From assembly GCA_018268135.1 (NCBI GenBank), contig JAFDXD010000079.1, positions 1 through 64,000 of the forward strand: DNA of 64,000 bases, given 5' to 3'. Shown here piece after piece: positions 35,623 through 43,680 of the stretch; position 1 is the first letter of the stretch; each line of letters starts with the position of its first letter. A program made the translations under genes and the position numbers. The notes under the pieces were generated by a model that had not been told where the DNA came from, searched no databases, and was given only the letters and a program-made list of their open reading frames with translations. The stretch comes from Bacteroidota bacterium (GTDB taxonomy: Bacteria; Bacteroidota; Bacteroidia; Chitinophagales; Chitinophagaceae).

Positions 35623-36483
35623 TTAATGCCCGTATGCGCCCCATTTTTTATCATAAGCTTTATCTCTTGCATCCGATTCGTGCATCATCTTTTCAAAATC
35701 TTCACGGTCTTTTTCAATACCAGATTTTTCTGGGATGCCCCATTTGAAAGGCGGATGAATTGCTTTATTTTGTGCAATACGCTGCTCCTTTTCTTTCTCA
35801 ATTTGCCCGGGAGTACGGGTATCATAGCCGTATAATTTTTCTTGCGGTATTATGACTTTGCCATTAACTATTGGCACCCTTCGGCTACCTGCTATTACAG
35901 TACCATTAAGTTCATTTTCATTGCTGTCATAAGTACCTACATATTGTACACCGGTATTGTATGTAAAAGTGCCACTTACCATTTTATTATTATTCCACTC
36001 GCCTTCAAACACATTGCCGCTTGAAAAATAAAAAATACCATGTCCCTGTCGTTTCATATTTACAAAATAACCTTTATAAGTATTACCCGAAGGAAAACTA
36101 TAAGTGCCATATCCCGTATGGCAATTGCCATTACAGTTTAAATCATAACCTTCAAATGCTTTGTATTCACCTTCTTTTAACGCTATGGGCTTGAAATCTA
36201 TTTTTTTTCCTTCGCTAAATTTTACCTTTTCAGTTTTACCATCCTTGTAAGTAATGATGCCGTCACCATCTTCTACGCCATTTTTAAAAGAGCCGGTATA
36301 GCTGTAATCATCATATTTGATAGTTCCATTGCCATCAGGCTTTTCGTTTTTAAAATCTCCTTCATACACACACCATCCAAAATCATACTTACCTTTACCG
36401 TTTTTACAATCGCCCGAAATACACTGGCAAAAGGCATTAGAAGAAATTACTGTAACAAAAAACAGGAAAATAAAATTTTTCAT
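35623..36483 (-). CDS. Secreted MORN-repeat protein, 286 residues
   Basis: The signal peptide ends near SNAFCQ (residue 19). Mature sequence begins at once with CISGDCKNGKGKYDFGW, then MORN repeats KPDGNGTIKYDDYSYTGSFK and GVEDGDGIITYKDGKTEKVK, a second cysteine-type repeat CNGNCHTGYGTYSFPSGNTY, and two more. The last 90 residues are charged and helical, including QIEKEKEQRIAQNKAIHPPF and EKDREDFEKMMHESDARDKA. It shares the paired-Cys MORN variant with its larger neighbour and is only three bases after the TPR gene, so the genes are coupled. Confidence 0.85.
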   Translation of the reverse strand: MKNFIFLFFVTVISSNAFCQCISGDCKNGKGKYDFGWCVYEGDFKNEKPDGNGTIKYDDYSYTGSFKNGVEDGDGIITYKDGKTEKVKFSEGKKIDFKPIALKEGEYKAFEGYDLNCNGNCHTGYGTYSFPSGNTYKGYFVNMKRQGHGIFYFSSGNVFEGEWNNNKMVSGTFTYNTGVQYVGTYDSNENELNGTVIAGSRRVPIVNGKVIIPQEKLYGYDTRTPGQIEKEKEQRIAQNKAIHPPFKWGIPEKSGIEKDREDFEKMMHESDARDKAYDKKWGAYGH

Positions 36484-36486
36484 GAT

Positions 36487-37671
36487 TTATTCTTTTGTAC
36501 TCAATTCTTTTGCTTTTTGATTGTCTGCTTCTGCAAGGCTTGTTTTGCCTTGTTGTTTATAAATAAAGCTTCTAAGCCCGTACATCAAATAATTGTCAGA
36601 ATATTGTTGTATGCCCATCGTAATAGTTTTTACAGCTTCTTCATACTTCTCAAGATTGCTCAGTGCTGTAGCTTTTAATATAAATCCATCCGGGCTATTG
36701 GCATCTAAAGTCAATATTTTTTCGGCAGCAGTAAGCGCTTCATCATTACGACTGCTGGCAGCTAATACGCTTGAATATATGGCAAAATAAGCTGGCATTT
36801 TATCATCCAGGCTTATTGCTTTTTGTATATTTTCTATGGCTAAAGAATATTGCTTTTGTTTTTTATAAACAGAAGCCAAGCCATAATATGCATCGGCATA
36901 ATTTTTTATGGCATTGGAGTTTTCAAAATCTGCAAGAGCATTCGCATCATTTCCATTATTAAAATTTACCCATCCCCTATTGGCATAAGCATACTTATTT
37001 TTAGGATTATATTCTATTGCTTTTGAAAAATCAGCATAAGCTTCATTCATTTGTTTGAGGCTGTAATAGGCAAGTCCACGCTGGTTATATACTTCATCAT
37101 TCTTAGGAGCCAATTCAATTACTTTTGAAAAATCATCAACTCCATTTTGATACCTGCTGATGGCAACAAAATCTTTAGCCCTAAGGTATAAAGCATTTAC
37201 ATACCCAGGCTTATTTGCAATGGCTTTAGAATAAGCGCCAATAGCTAATTGTATCTTAGACTGTGCATCAAGTGCTTTGGCTTTTATAAAATAAATAAAA
37301 GCCGCATCACTATGCTTTGCTAAAAAATTATTGGCAGTTTGTATTACTGCATCATTATTGCCCAATTTTAATTCTATCTCTGCTTTTAAAAAAGCCCAGT
37401 CTTCTACATCAGGATTGAGAGATGCCCCTTTTGAGGCCAGGGGATATGCTTTTTGAAGTTCGCCAAGATCTTCATACAACTCTGTAAGGGTGTATAATGC
37501 TTTAGTATTTTTATTATCCGCATTATAAATGGCTTCAAATGCAGATGCAGCTTCGGCAAGTTTTCCATCATTTGCTAAAGCCATAGCTTTGGTTTCAGCT
37601 TCACTCATTGGCTGACTATACAGTGCAGTACCCGATAAAAATGCTAACAGTAGGACACAAATTTTTTTCAT
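36487..37671 (-). CDS. Secreted tetratricopeptide (TPR) repeat protein
   Basis: I chose the ATG at 37671, giving 394 residues that start with a signal peptide (MKKICVLLLAFLSGTALYSQ). An upstream ATG at 37731 would add a hydrophobic stretch and is less likely. The mature protein is almost all TPR, with about ten helix-turn-helix repeats such as YNQRGLAYYSLKQMNEAYAD, YAYANRGWVNFNNGNDANAL and ADAYYGLASVYKKQKQYSLA. It begins the five-gene exported cluster and probably acts as a protein-binding scaffold for it. Confidence 0.88.
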   Translation of the reverse strand: MKKICVLLLAFLSGTALYSQPMSEAETKAMALANDGKLAEAASAFEAIYNADNKNTKALYTLTELYEDLGELQKAYPLASKGASLNPDVEDWAFLKAEIELKLGNNDAVIQTANNFLAKHSDAAFIYFIKAKALDAQSKIQLAIGAYSKAIANKPGYVNALYLRAKDFVAISRYQNGVDDFSKVIELAPKNDEVYNQRGLAYYSLKQMNEAYADFSKAIEYNPKNKYAYANRGWVNFNNGNDANALADFENSNAIKNYADAYYGLASVYKKQKQYSLAIENIQKAISLDDKMPAYFAIYSSVLAASSRNDEALTAAEKILTLDANSPDGFILKATALSNLEKYEEAVKTITMGIQQYSDNYLMYGLRSFIYKQQGKTSLAEADNQKAKELSTKE

Positions 37672-37767
37672 AAATTTTACAATAATAATAAAGTAAAAAT
37701 AAATTTTATGAATAAAAAAATACATACCCACGAGAGGGTATTTTACTAAATAAATATGATACTTTTT

Positions 37768-38562
37768 TTATACCGCTACAGGCGCTTTGATAGCAGGATG
37801 GCTTTGATAGTTTTGGAGTTCAAAATCTTCCCATTTAAAATCAAAAATATTTTTAACAGCGGCGTTTATTTTCATTTGAGGCAATTGAAAAGGAGTACGG
37901 GTTAGTTGCAACTTAGCCTGCTCAAAATGATTTTTATACAAATGTACATCGCCAAAAGAATGAATAAATTCGCCGGGCTCCAGGCCACAAACCTGTGCAA
38001 TCATCATGGTAAATAATGCATAGGATGCAATATTAAAAGGCACTCCCAAAAATACATCGGCACTTCGCTGGTAAAGCTGGCAACTTAACCTGCCGTCGGC
38101 TACATAAAATTGAAACAAACAATGACAGGGCATTAATTTCATCTTGGGCAAATCTGCCACATTCCATGCGCTTATGATAAGCCTTCTGCTATCGGGATTG
38201 GTTTTTATTTGATGCAACAAGTCAGATACCTGATCTACCTCTACCCCGTTTGCCCCTTGCCAACTACGCCACTGCTTACCATATACCGGGCCAAGGTCGC
38301 CGTTTTCATCTGCCCACTCATCCCATATTTTTACATTATTCTCTTTTAAATACGCAATATTGGTATCACCTTTTAAAAACCAAAGCAACTCATGTATGAT
38401 GCTTTTTAAATGAGTTTTTTTGGTAGTAACCAAAGGAAAACCATCTTGCAAATTAAAGCGCATTTGATAGCCAAAAACGCTTCGGGTGCCGGTGCCGGTG
38501 CGATCGTTTTTATCTGTTCCGTTATCTATTATATGTTTTAAAAGTTGAAGGTATTGCTGCAT
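37768..38562 (-). CDS. thyA: Thymidylate synthase
   Basis: ThyA makes dTMP from dUMP using methylene-THF. The 264-residue length equals that of E. coli ThyA, and the nucleophile C146 falls at the same position in [15 protein letters not shown]. Other motifs: [40 protein letters not shown]-like [11 protein letters not shown] and [19 protein letters not shown]. It lies about 100 bases upstream of the TPR gene on the same strand; folA is at the far end of that group. Confidence 0.96.
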   Translation of the reverse strand: MQQYLQLLKHIIDNGTDKNDRTGTGTRSVFGYQMRFNLQDGFPLVTTKKTHLKSIIHELLWFLKGDTNIAYLKENNVKIWDEWADENGDLGPVYGKQWRSWQGANGVEVDQVSDLLHQIKTNPDSRRLIISAWNVADLPKMKLMPCHCLFQFYVADGRLSCQLYQRSADVFLGVPFNIASYALFTMMIAQVCGLEPGEFIHSFGDVHLYKNHFEQAKLQLTRTPFQLPQMKINAAVKNIFDFKWEDFELQNYQSHPAIKAPVAV

Positions 38563-38718
38563 GACTGCAAAATAAGCATTTGAATGAATATGAAAATTAA
38601 TAAAGATTAAAATGTTTAAAACTACTGCCCGGTTGGTAATTATGAAGAGAAAATGTTGTTTGATTTAGGTTTTCAAATTACTTTTTCTTCCAAAAAAAGA
38701 TGATAGTATTTTTTTTTC

Positions 38719-39675
38719 TTATGCTTTACTTTCTGCATTAATGCCACAAATTTTATCGGCATTGATGCTTTGTTCTACTTCAGTTTCCAAAGTAGCATGT
38801 TGAATATTGGCATGCTCCAGAGCGTGCCTTACACGTGCTTTTATTTGTTGCGTTTGTGCTACCGTGGTATTTTGGTTTACTACAAGATGTGCAGTTAAGG
38901 CATTTTCGGTAGTGCTGATTGCCCATACATGTATATGATGAATTTTCAGTACCCCTTCTTCTTTTAATACTACTTCTTTTATTTTATCTACCTCAATGGA
39001 GTCCGGCACACCATCTAAAGAAAGGCGCAGGCTATCTTTCATTAAATTCCAGGTGCTTACAATTATTACTGCACATACTACCAGGCTCAATACCGGATCT
39101 ATCCAATAAATATGTGTAAAATATATGATTACCCCACCTATTACCAACCCAAGAGATACAACAGCATCTGAAGCCAAATGCAAAAAAGCGCTTTTCACAT
39201 TCAGGTCCTTATCTTTATTACTAAAGAACATAAATGCAGAAACAGCATTTATAATAATTCCAATAAAAGATACCAGAGCAATAGTGGTGCCGGGCAAGGG
39301 CTCCGGATGTTTAAATCTTAAGATGGCTTCATAGCCAATTGCTCCTATTGAAATTAATAATACAATGGCATTGAATAAGGATATTAAAATAGATGATTTT
39401 TTAAAACCATAAGTATATTTTTCATTTGCCTTTGCTTTGTTGAGCCTAAAAGCCAAAAGCGATAAAGCCAATGCACCTACATCCAAAAAATTGTGGCCGG
39501 CATCGGAGAGTAAAGCCAATGAATTGATTCGAAAACCAATTACTACCTGAATAATTACATATAACAGGTTTAAAATAATACCTACAACAAAAGCTTTACT
39601 TACCGTAGAAAGTTCTACAGCGCCATGATGATGATGATGATGTTGATGCCCATCATGACTATGTGAGTGTGCCAT
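38719..39675 (-). CDS. Cation diffusion facilitator (CzcD/ZnT-like) metal exporter
   Basis: The 318-residue inner-membrane antiporter exports Zn or related divalent cations. It begins with a metal-binding His-rich tail (MAHSHSHDGHQHHHHHHGA). Six helices follow; the metal sites are ALLSDAGHNFLDVGALALSL (D and H of HxxxD type) and FLHLASDAVVSLGLVIGGV. A cytoplasmic C-terminal domain follows, with ILKIHHIHVWAIS-like LKIHHIHVWAISTTENALTA. A TATTTTTG promoter box lies upstream. It appears monocistronic. Confidence 0.92.
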   Translation of the reverse strand: MAHSHSHDGHQHHHHHHGAVELSTVSKAFVVGIILNLLYVIIQVVIGFRINSLALLSDAGHNFLDVGALALSLLAFRLNKAKANEKYTYGFKKSSILISLFNAIVLLISIGAIGYEAILRFKHPEPLPGTTIALVSFIGIIINAVSAFMFFSNKDKDLNVKSAFLHLASDAVVSLGLVIGGVIIYFTHIYWIDPVLSLVVCAVIIVSTWNLMKDSLRLSLDGVPDSIEVDKIKEVVLKEEGVLKIHHIHVWAISTTENALTAHLVVNQNTTVAQTQQIKARVRHALEHANIQHATLETEVEQSINADKICGINAESKA

Positions 39676-39718
39676 TAAGTAGATTTATTTATTTGTAATT
39701 GGCGTTTATTAAATAATG

Positions 39719-39748
39719 CAAAAATAAATAAAAACAATGCCAATCAAT
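39719..39748 (-). promoter_or_regulatory. Probable promoter of the cation exporter gene
   Basis: On the minus strand TATTTTTG (complement of 39719-39726) is preceded by ATTG (complement of 39745-39748) with an 18-base spacer, one base off the -33 consensus. The start codon follows 44 bases downstream. Confidence 0.45.
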
Positions 39749-39917
39749 TGTGAATGGCTTGTGAACTTAACTATGCCCGAACAAAGGCCAATATGTGCTT
39801 AAACCCAATTACATGATACTTAAAATTATGATAGAGAATTGAGTAATGAAGATGGCTAAAGATGTACAATAATAGAGGCAAGCCCAATTTTTAATCTTAT
39901 AAAATGAATTTTTATCT

Positions 39918-39955
39918 CAAATAAAAATGCCCCAGTGTATAGTACTGAGGCATTG
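39918..39955 (-). terminator. Rho-independent terminator downstream of higBA
   Basis: On the minus strand AATGCCTCAGT pairs with ACTGGGGCATT (one G-T pair) around ACTATAC and is followed by TTTATTTG. It stands 82 bases past the higA stop. Confidence 0.7.
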
Positions 39956-39963
39956 GTGAATTT

Positions 39964-39986
39964 TATGGTACAAGTCTCGAACCGGT
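39964..39986 (-). other. Possible tRNA 3'-end remnant
   Basis: On the minus strand ACCGGTTCGAGACTTGTACCA looks like a T-arm and acceptor end: a TTCGAGA T-loop with stem ACCGG/CTTGT pairing at four of five positions, and a final CCA. No matching 5' half is present. It could be chance or a leftover integration site. Confidence 0.2.
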
Positions 39987-40037
39987 TGATGAATGATTTA
40001 CAGAAAATGGCAGGATTGCCATTACTTGAAACTCATT

Positions 40038-40394
40038 TTAAGCAAGTAATATCTCAGCTGGTATCATAAACTCTTTATGAAAAAATTTCACTAATTCAAA
40101 AGTTAATGGTTTACGTTTATTTAGTATTGCAGAGATGTAACCCTTACTTCCTATTTTACCAACCAGATCTTTATTTTTTAAACCTAAATCTTGCATTTTA
40201 AATTTTATAGCATCAATCACATCTGGTACAGGAATAGGAAAATGCTTATCCTCATATTGCTTAATCAATAAAAGGGCAAGTTCCAGTTTTTCCCCATCGC
40301 TTGAATGAGGCTTTACCTTTCTGTCAAATTGTAAATCAACCCAATCCAAATATTGGGTATACTGCTTTTTGGTTTTTATTATTCTAAGTTCCAT
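40038..40394 (-). CDS. higA: HigA-type antitoxin
   Basis: The 118-residue protein ends with an Xre-like helix-turn-helix: FKMQDLGLKNKDLVGKIGSKGYISAILNKRKPLTFELVKFFH, with the family's LNxRRxLT-like LNKRKPLT. The N-terminal half carries the acidic DWVDLQFD and the SDGEKLELALLLIKQYEDKH block typical of HigA antitoxins. It should neutralize HigB and repress the operon, probably via the palindrome at 40728-40748. Its start is five bases after the higB stop, toxin first as in other hig loci. Confidence 0.9.
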   Translation of the reverse strand: MELRIIKTKKQYTQYLDWVDLQFDRKVKPHSSDGEKLELALLLIKQYEDKHFPIPVPDVIDAIKFKMQDLGLKNKDLVGKIGSKGYISAILNKRKPLTFELVKFFHKEFMIPAEILLA

Positions 40395-40399
40395 ATTTT

Positions 40400-40711
40400 T
40401 TATTTCTTTTTAAATTGAATAACAGTTACATCAATTTTATCATACTCTGCATGTGTTCCAAACCATTTTATCTGAATAGCCTTAAAATCAAAAACTATTC
40501 TAACAATCAGCCTGTATCTATTTCCCATTATATTAAAAATGACCCTGTCATCCGCCACCAGGCTTGCATTGCCATACACCAGTTTTAATTCATTAAAATT
40601 TTTAAACCTGCTATTCAATAATTCATAATACCACTCCTGCAAAGCAGTCGCAGCTAATGGGTATTTTTCACAATAATGCAATAAATTTTTTCTATTAATG
40701 ATGTTGAACAC
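40400..40711 (-). CDS. higB: HigB-type mRNA interferase toxin
   Basis: The 103-residue protein matches the HigB_toxin family: HYCEKYPLAATALQEWYYEL, FNELKLVYGNASLVADDRVIFNIMGNRYRLIVRIVF and IKWFGTHAEYDKID. These toxins cut mRNA in the ribosomal A site. Translation begins at a GTG (40711). A TAGCTTTG box just upstream (complement of 40716-40723) would give a nearly leaderless mRNA. It forms a pair with higA and lies next to a tRNA gene. Confidence 0.9.
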   Translation of the reverse strand: MFNIINRKNLLHYCEKYPLAATALQEWYYELLNSRFKNFNELKLVYGNASLVADDRVIFNIMGNRYRLIVRIVFDFKAIQIKWFGTHAEYDKIDVTVIQFKKK

Positions 40712-40715
40712 AAAG

Positions 40716-40748
40716 CAAAGCTACGGAAAGTTTTCTAATAGAAAACTT
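40716..40748 (-). promoter_or_regulatory. higBA promoter with overlapping palindromic operator
   Basis: AAGTTTTCT-AAT-AGAAAACTT at 40728-40748 is a perfect inverted repeat with 9-base arms. It sits directly upstream of the TAnnTTTG box (TAGCTTTG, complement of 40716-40723), in the -7 to -33 interval. This is the expected position for autorepression by HigA alone or with HigB. Confidence 0.7.
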
Positions 40749-40820
40749 ATTTTGTACAATCCTATCCCCGTAGTTAGTATAATGATATTTGGAGGTTCTA
40801 CAATACCTAAAGGTTAAAAC

Positions 40821-40852
40821 AAACAAAAGCCGCACTAAGGCGGCTTTTGTTT
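40821..40852 (-). terminator. Terminator of tRNA-Lys
   Basis: AAACAAAAGCCGC and GCGGCTTTTGTTT are perfect 13-base arms around ACTAAG. It begins five bases after the tRNA's 3' end on the minus strand and finishes in a T-rich arm. Confidence 0.85.
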
Positions 40853-40856
40853 CAAG

Positions 40857-40929
40857 TGAACTGGCTGGGACTCGAACCCAGGGCCCATACATTAAAAGTG
40901 TATTGCTCTACCAACTGAGCTACCAATTC
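40857..40929 (-). tRNA. tRNA-Lys (anticodon TTT)
   Basis: The 73-base sequence on the minus strand folds as a cloverleaf. The acceptor GAATTGG pairs with CCAGTTC (one G-T), the D arm is AGCTCAGTTGGTAGAGC, the anticodon stem ATACA/TGTAT encloses loop CTTTTAA (anticodon at 40894-40896), and the T arm is CTGGG-TTCGAGT-CCCAG. The discriminator is A and the CCA end is not encoded. Confidence 0.96.
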
Positions 40930-41035
40930 TTACCCGTTTTTTAATAAGGGAGTGCAAAAATAAGGCAAAATCATATTGCAGCAAAAGTTTTTATGAAAGA
41001 TTTTAAATTAGAACTAAATTTATTCGGGAAATAAG

Positions 41036-41068
41036 TTTGCAAACACCCGGTTATCTACCCTATTTTTG
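41036..41068 (+). promoter_or_regulatory. Bacteroidota-type promoter of the SDR gene
   Basis: TTTG at 41036-41039, 21 bases, then TATTTTTG at 41061-41068. The ATG follows at 41088, which leaves a short leader of about 14 bases. Confidence 0.65.
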
Positions 41069-41087
41069 CCAATAATATTTATTTAGT

Positions 41088-41897
41088 ATGAGTACCTTTT
41101 TCAACAATAAAGTGGTTGCAATTACAGGCGGGAGCGATGGCATAGGCAAGGCGCTTATAGAATTACTTTTACCCATGGGCGCCAAAGTGGCTACCTGTGC
41201 ACGCAATCAGGATAAGTTATACGATTTGCAATTGAGTAACTCTAACATGCCACTGCATTGTATTGTTGCAGATGTTAGTGTGTACAATGATTGTAAACTT
41301 TTTATTGAATCTACCATTAAACAGTTTGGATGCATCGATATTTTGATTAACAATGCGGGGGTATCTATGCGTACACTTTTAAAAGATGCAGAGGTAGATG
41401 TATTTAAAAAGGTAATGGATATAAATTATTTTGGCACGGTTTATTGTACAAAGCTTGCATTGAATTGCATTATAGAAAATAAAGGCACTATTGTTGGCAT
41501 CTCCTCCATAGCCGGGTACAGAGGGCTGCCGGGGCGAAGCGGATATAGTGCAAGCAAATTTGCATTAAACGGATGGTTAGAAGCCATCAGAACGGAACTG
41601 ATGGATGATGATGTAAATGTGATGTGGGTTTGCCCCGGATTTACTAGGAGCAATATTCGCAAAGCTGCATTAAACGATAAAGGGCAATCGCAAGGTGAAA
41701 GCCCTTTAAATGAAACACATTTAATGAGCGCTAAAGAATGCGCCAATCATATATTAAATGCCATTGAAAAAAAGAAAAGAACGCTGGTACTTACCTTTAA
41801 AGGAAAACAAACTGTTTTTATGAATAAATTTTTTCCGGCATGGGCAGATAAGCTTACCAAAAATTTCTTTTTTAAAAATGGAAAACTAGTCAAATAA
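41088..41897 (+). CDS. Short-chain dehydrogenase/reductase
   Basis: The 269-residue NAD(P)-dependent oxidoreductase shows VVAITGGSDGIGKALIELL (cofactor loop), INNAGVSM, and the catalytic set S139/S140 in GISSIAGY, Y153 and K157 in GYSASKFALNG. The Arg residues after beta-2 (CARN) favour NADP. It resembles DltE/YqjQ-like bacterial SDRs of unknown substrate. It heads a plus-strand group with the next two genes (gaps 28 and 13 bases). Confidence 0.9.
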   Translation: MSTFFNNKVVAITGGSDGIGKALIELLLPMGAKVATCARNQDKLYDLQLSNSNMPLHCIVADVSVYNDCKLFIESTIKQFGCIDILINNAGVSMRTLLKDAEVDVFKKVMDINYFGTVYCTKLALNCIIENKGTIVGISSIAGYRGLPGRSGYSASKFALNGWLEAIRTELMDDDVNVMWVCPGFTRSNIRKAALNDKGQSQGESPLNETHLMSAKECANHILNAIEKKKRTLVLTFKGKQTVFMNKFFPAWADKLTKNFFFKNGKLVK

Positions 41898-41925
41898 TTT
41901 TTTTAAATATTTACCCATTATTATA

Positions 41926-42750
41926 ATGCCGGTTATAACCCTTACAAGCGATATAGGTATGCAGGATTTTATGCCTGGCGCCATAAAAGGGCAGTTATTA
42001 CAGGCAAACAGTCAGTTCAATATTGTAGATATTACGCATTTATTATCTCCTTTTAATTATCCGCAGGCAGCTTATGTTTGCCGCAATGCAATTAAAAATT
42101 TTCCGGAGGGTAGTTTTCATTTAATACTTGTAAATATTTTTGACGAAAGGCCCGAACACCTGTTACTGGCCAAACACAATGGGCATTATATTGCCTGTGC
42201 CGATAATGGGCTTATCACAATGATTCTGGAAGAAGTGCCCCAAAAAGTAGTAGCGCTGCCTCTTGAAAAATCTCAACAAAAAAATACTTTGTTTTGCACC
42301 TCTGTATTTGCAGAAGCTTTTAATAAAATACAGGCCGGAAAAAAATTAGAAGAAATTGGTGATGCCTCCGTTTCTATCCGGGTAAAAAATCCATTGCGAC
42401 CATTGCTGGGCAATAATTGGATAGAAGGACAGATTATCTTTATTGATAATTTTGAAAACGTAATAGTCAACATCAGCAAAGAAGAATTTGAAGAACAACG
42501 CAAAGGCAGAAGTTTTCACATTGTATTTAAAAGAGACGAAAAAATTGATAAAATAAGCGAAACCTATGCAGATGTGTCAGAAGGAGAAAAATTAGCTCTT
42601 TTTAACTCCGCAGGTTATCTTGAAATAGCTATCAACAAAGGAAATGCTGCCGGTCTTTTTGGATTGCAGGGTTTTTCTGAAAAACAACAACAAGTGCAGC
42701 AATACAATCATACCCTCATTTATCAAACGGTAAAAGTTTATTTTGAATAA
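41926..42750 (+). CDS. SAM hydroxide adenosyltransferase (DUF62) family protein
   Basis: The 274-residue protein belongs to the fluorinase/chlorinase-related family whose common members hydrolyse SAM to adenosine and methionine. Seen are ITLTSDIGMQDFMPGAIKGQLL, FNIVDITHLLSPFNYPQAAY, the Asn/Gly-rich CADNGLITMIL and the C-terminal domain with GQIIFIDNFENVIVNISKEEF. The halogenase-specific 23-residue loop cannot be ruled in or out by eye, but the general family is sure. It is in a short operon between an SDR gene and a DUF2911 gene. Confidence 0.9.
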   Translation: MPVITLTSDIGMQDFMPGAIKGQLLQANSQFNIVDITHLLSPFNYPQAAYVCRNAIKNFPEGSFHLILVNIFDERPEHLLLAKHNGHYIACADNGLITMILEEVPQKVVALPLEKSQQKNTLFCTSVFAEAFNKIQAGKKLEEIGDASVSIRVKNPLRPLLGNNWIEGQIIFIDNFENVIVNISKEEFEEQRKGRSFHIVFKRDEKIDKISETYADVSEGEKLALFNSAGYLEIAINKGNAAGLFGLQGFSEKQQQVQQYNHTLIYQTVKVYFE

Positions 42751-42763
42751 TTAATTTTCGCTT

Positions 42764-43597
42764 ATGAAATGGCAAGCATCTTTTTTAATAGCAATGGCTA
42801 TATTTATTAGCGGCATTGCTTATGCACAGGTAAAAATACCGGCTCCCTCGCCTACTCAAACTATCAAACAAGATTTTGCATTGGGAAATATAGAAATTAC
42901 CTACAGTCGTCCTTCTGCAAAAGGTCGTTTGGTATTTGGCGGGCTTGTTCCTTTCGGAAAATTGTGGCGTACAGGCGCCAATAAAGCTACCATTATAAAA
43001 TTTTCTGATATAGTTTACATCAATGGAAAAAAAATTGATTCGGGAGCTTATGCCCTCTACAGCATACCCGGCGAAGAAGAATGGGAAATTATTTTAAATA
43101 AAGGAATCACAAATTGGGGTACTACCAATTACAAAGAATCAGATGATGTAGTGAGAATTAAAGTGCCAACTAAAAAAAATAAAAACAATATAGAAGATTT
43201 TACCATTCAGTTTGCCAACATACTGCCTGAAAGCTGCGATATTCAATTGATTTGGCAAAAGACACAAGTAGAAATTCCGCTTACTTCACCCATAAAAAAC
43301 AGGATACGCACCCAGATAGAGCAGGCGATGAATACAGACAAAAAACCCTACTACTTAGCCGCACAATTTTATTATGAATATGATAAAAACTATACGAAAG
43401 CTTTAGAAAATATTAGCAATGCGGTAAAAGAAAATCCAAAAGCATATTATATGTGGCTATACAAAGCAAAGATTGAAAAAGAAATGGGCAATAAAGCTGC
43501 CGCTAAAATTAGCAGCCAGACTTCATTGTCGCTGGCCACTGAGCAAAAAAATGATGACTATATAAAATTGAATGAAGATTTTTTGAAGAAATTATAA
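42764..43597 (+). CDS. DUF2911 domain protein with C-terminal helical repeat
   Basis: The 277-residue secreted protein has a signal peptide ending GIAYAQ (residue 22). The DUF2911 domain follows: SPTQTIKQDFALGNIEITYSRPSAKGRLVFGGLVPFGKLWRTGANKAT and YALYSIPGEEEWEIILNKG. Its last 90 residues read as two TPR-like repeats (YDKNYTKALENISNAVKENP, YYMWLYKAKIEKEMGNKAAA). The domain is common in Bacteroidota and has no known function. A terminator follows at 43621-43655. Confidence 0.9.
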   Translation: MKWQASFLIAMAIFISGIAYAQVKIPAPSPTQTIKQDFALGNIEITYSRPSAKGRLVFGGLVPFGKLWRTGANKATIIKFSDIVYINGKKIDSGAYALYSIPGEEEWEIILNKGITNWGTTNYKESDDVVRIKVPTKKNKNNIEDFTIQFANILPESCDIQLIWQKTQVEIPLTSPIKNRIRTQIEQAMNTDKKPYYLAAQFYYEYDKNYTKALENISNAVKENPKAYYMWLYKAKIEKEMGNKAAAKISSQTSLSLATEQKNDDYIKLNEDFLKKL

Positions 43598-43620
43598 AAT
43601 AATTTTGATTGCAAAAACTT

Positions 43621-43655
43621 ATCCTGTCACAAAATAAAATGACAGGATTTTTTAT
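43621..43655 (+). terminator. Rho-independent terminator after the DUF2911 gene
   Basis: ATCCTGTCA pairs perfectly with TGACAGGAT around a ten-base A-rich loop, followed by TTTTTTATT. It starts 24 bases past the stop. Confidence 0.88.
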
Positions 43656-43680
43656 TGGGAGCTAGCAAACTATAAAGGCT

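Larger units (their letters stand above)
39676..40037. other. 362-base gap between the CDF gene and higA
   Basis: It holds the probable CDF promoter (39719-39748), the terminator at 39918-39955 that ends the higBA transcript, and a tRNA-tail-like sequence at 39964-39986. No gene seen. Confidence 0.6.

Noticed and set aside
33735..36483. DNA-level tandem repeats in the MORN genes, considered as a possible repeat array
   Set aside because: The periodicity is from MORN protein repeats of diverged sequence; there are no identical direct repeats with spacers as in a CRISPR array.
40695..40892. 65-codon minus-strand reading frame
   Set aside because: It runs through tRNA-Lys, its terminator and the higBA operator.
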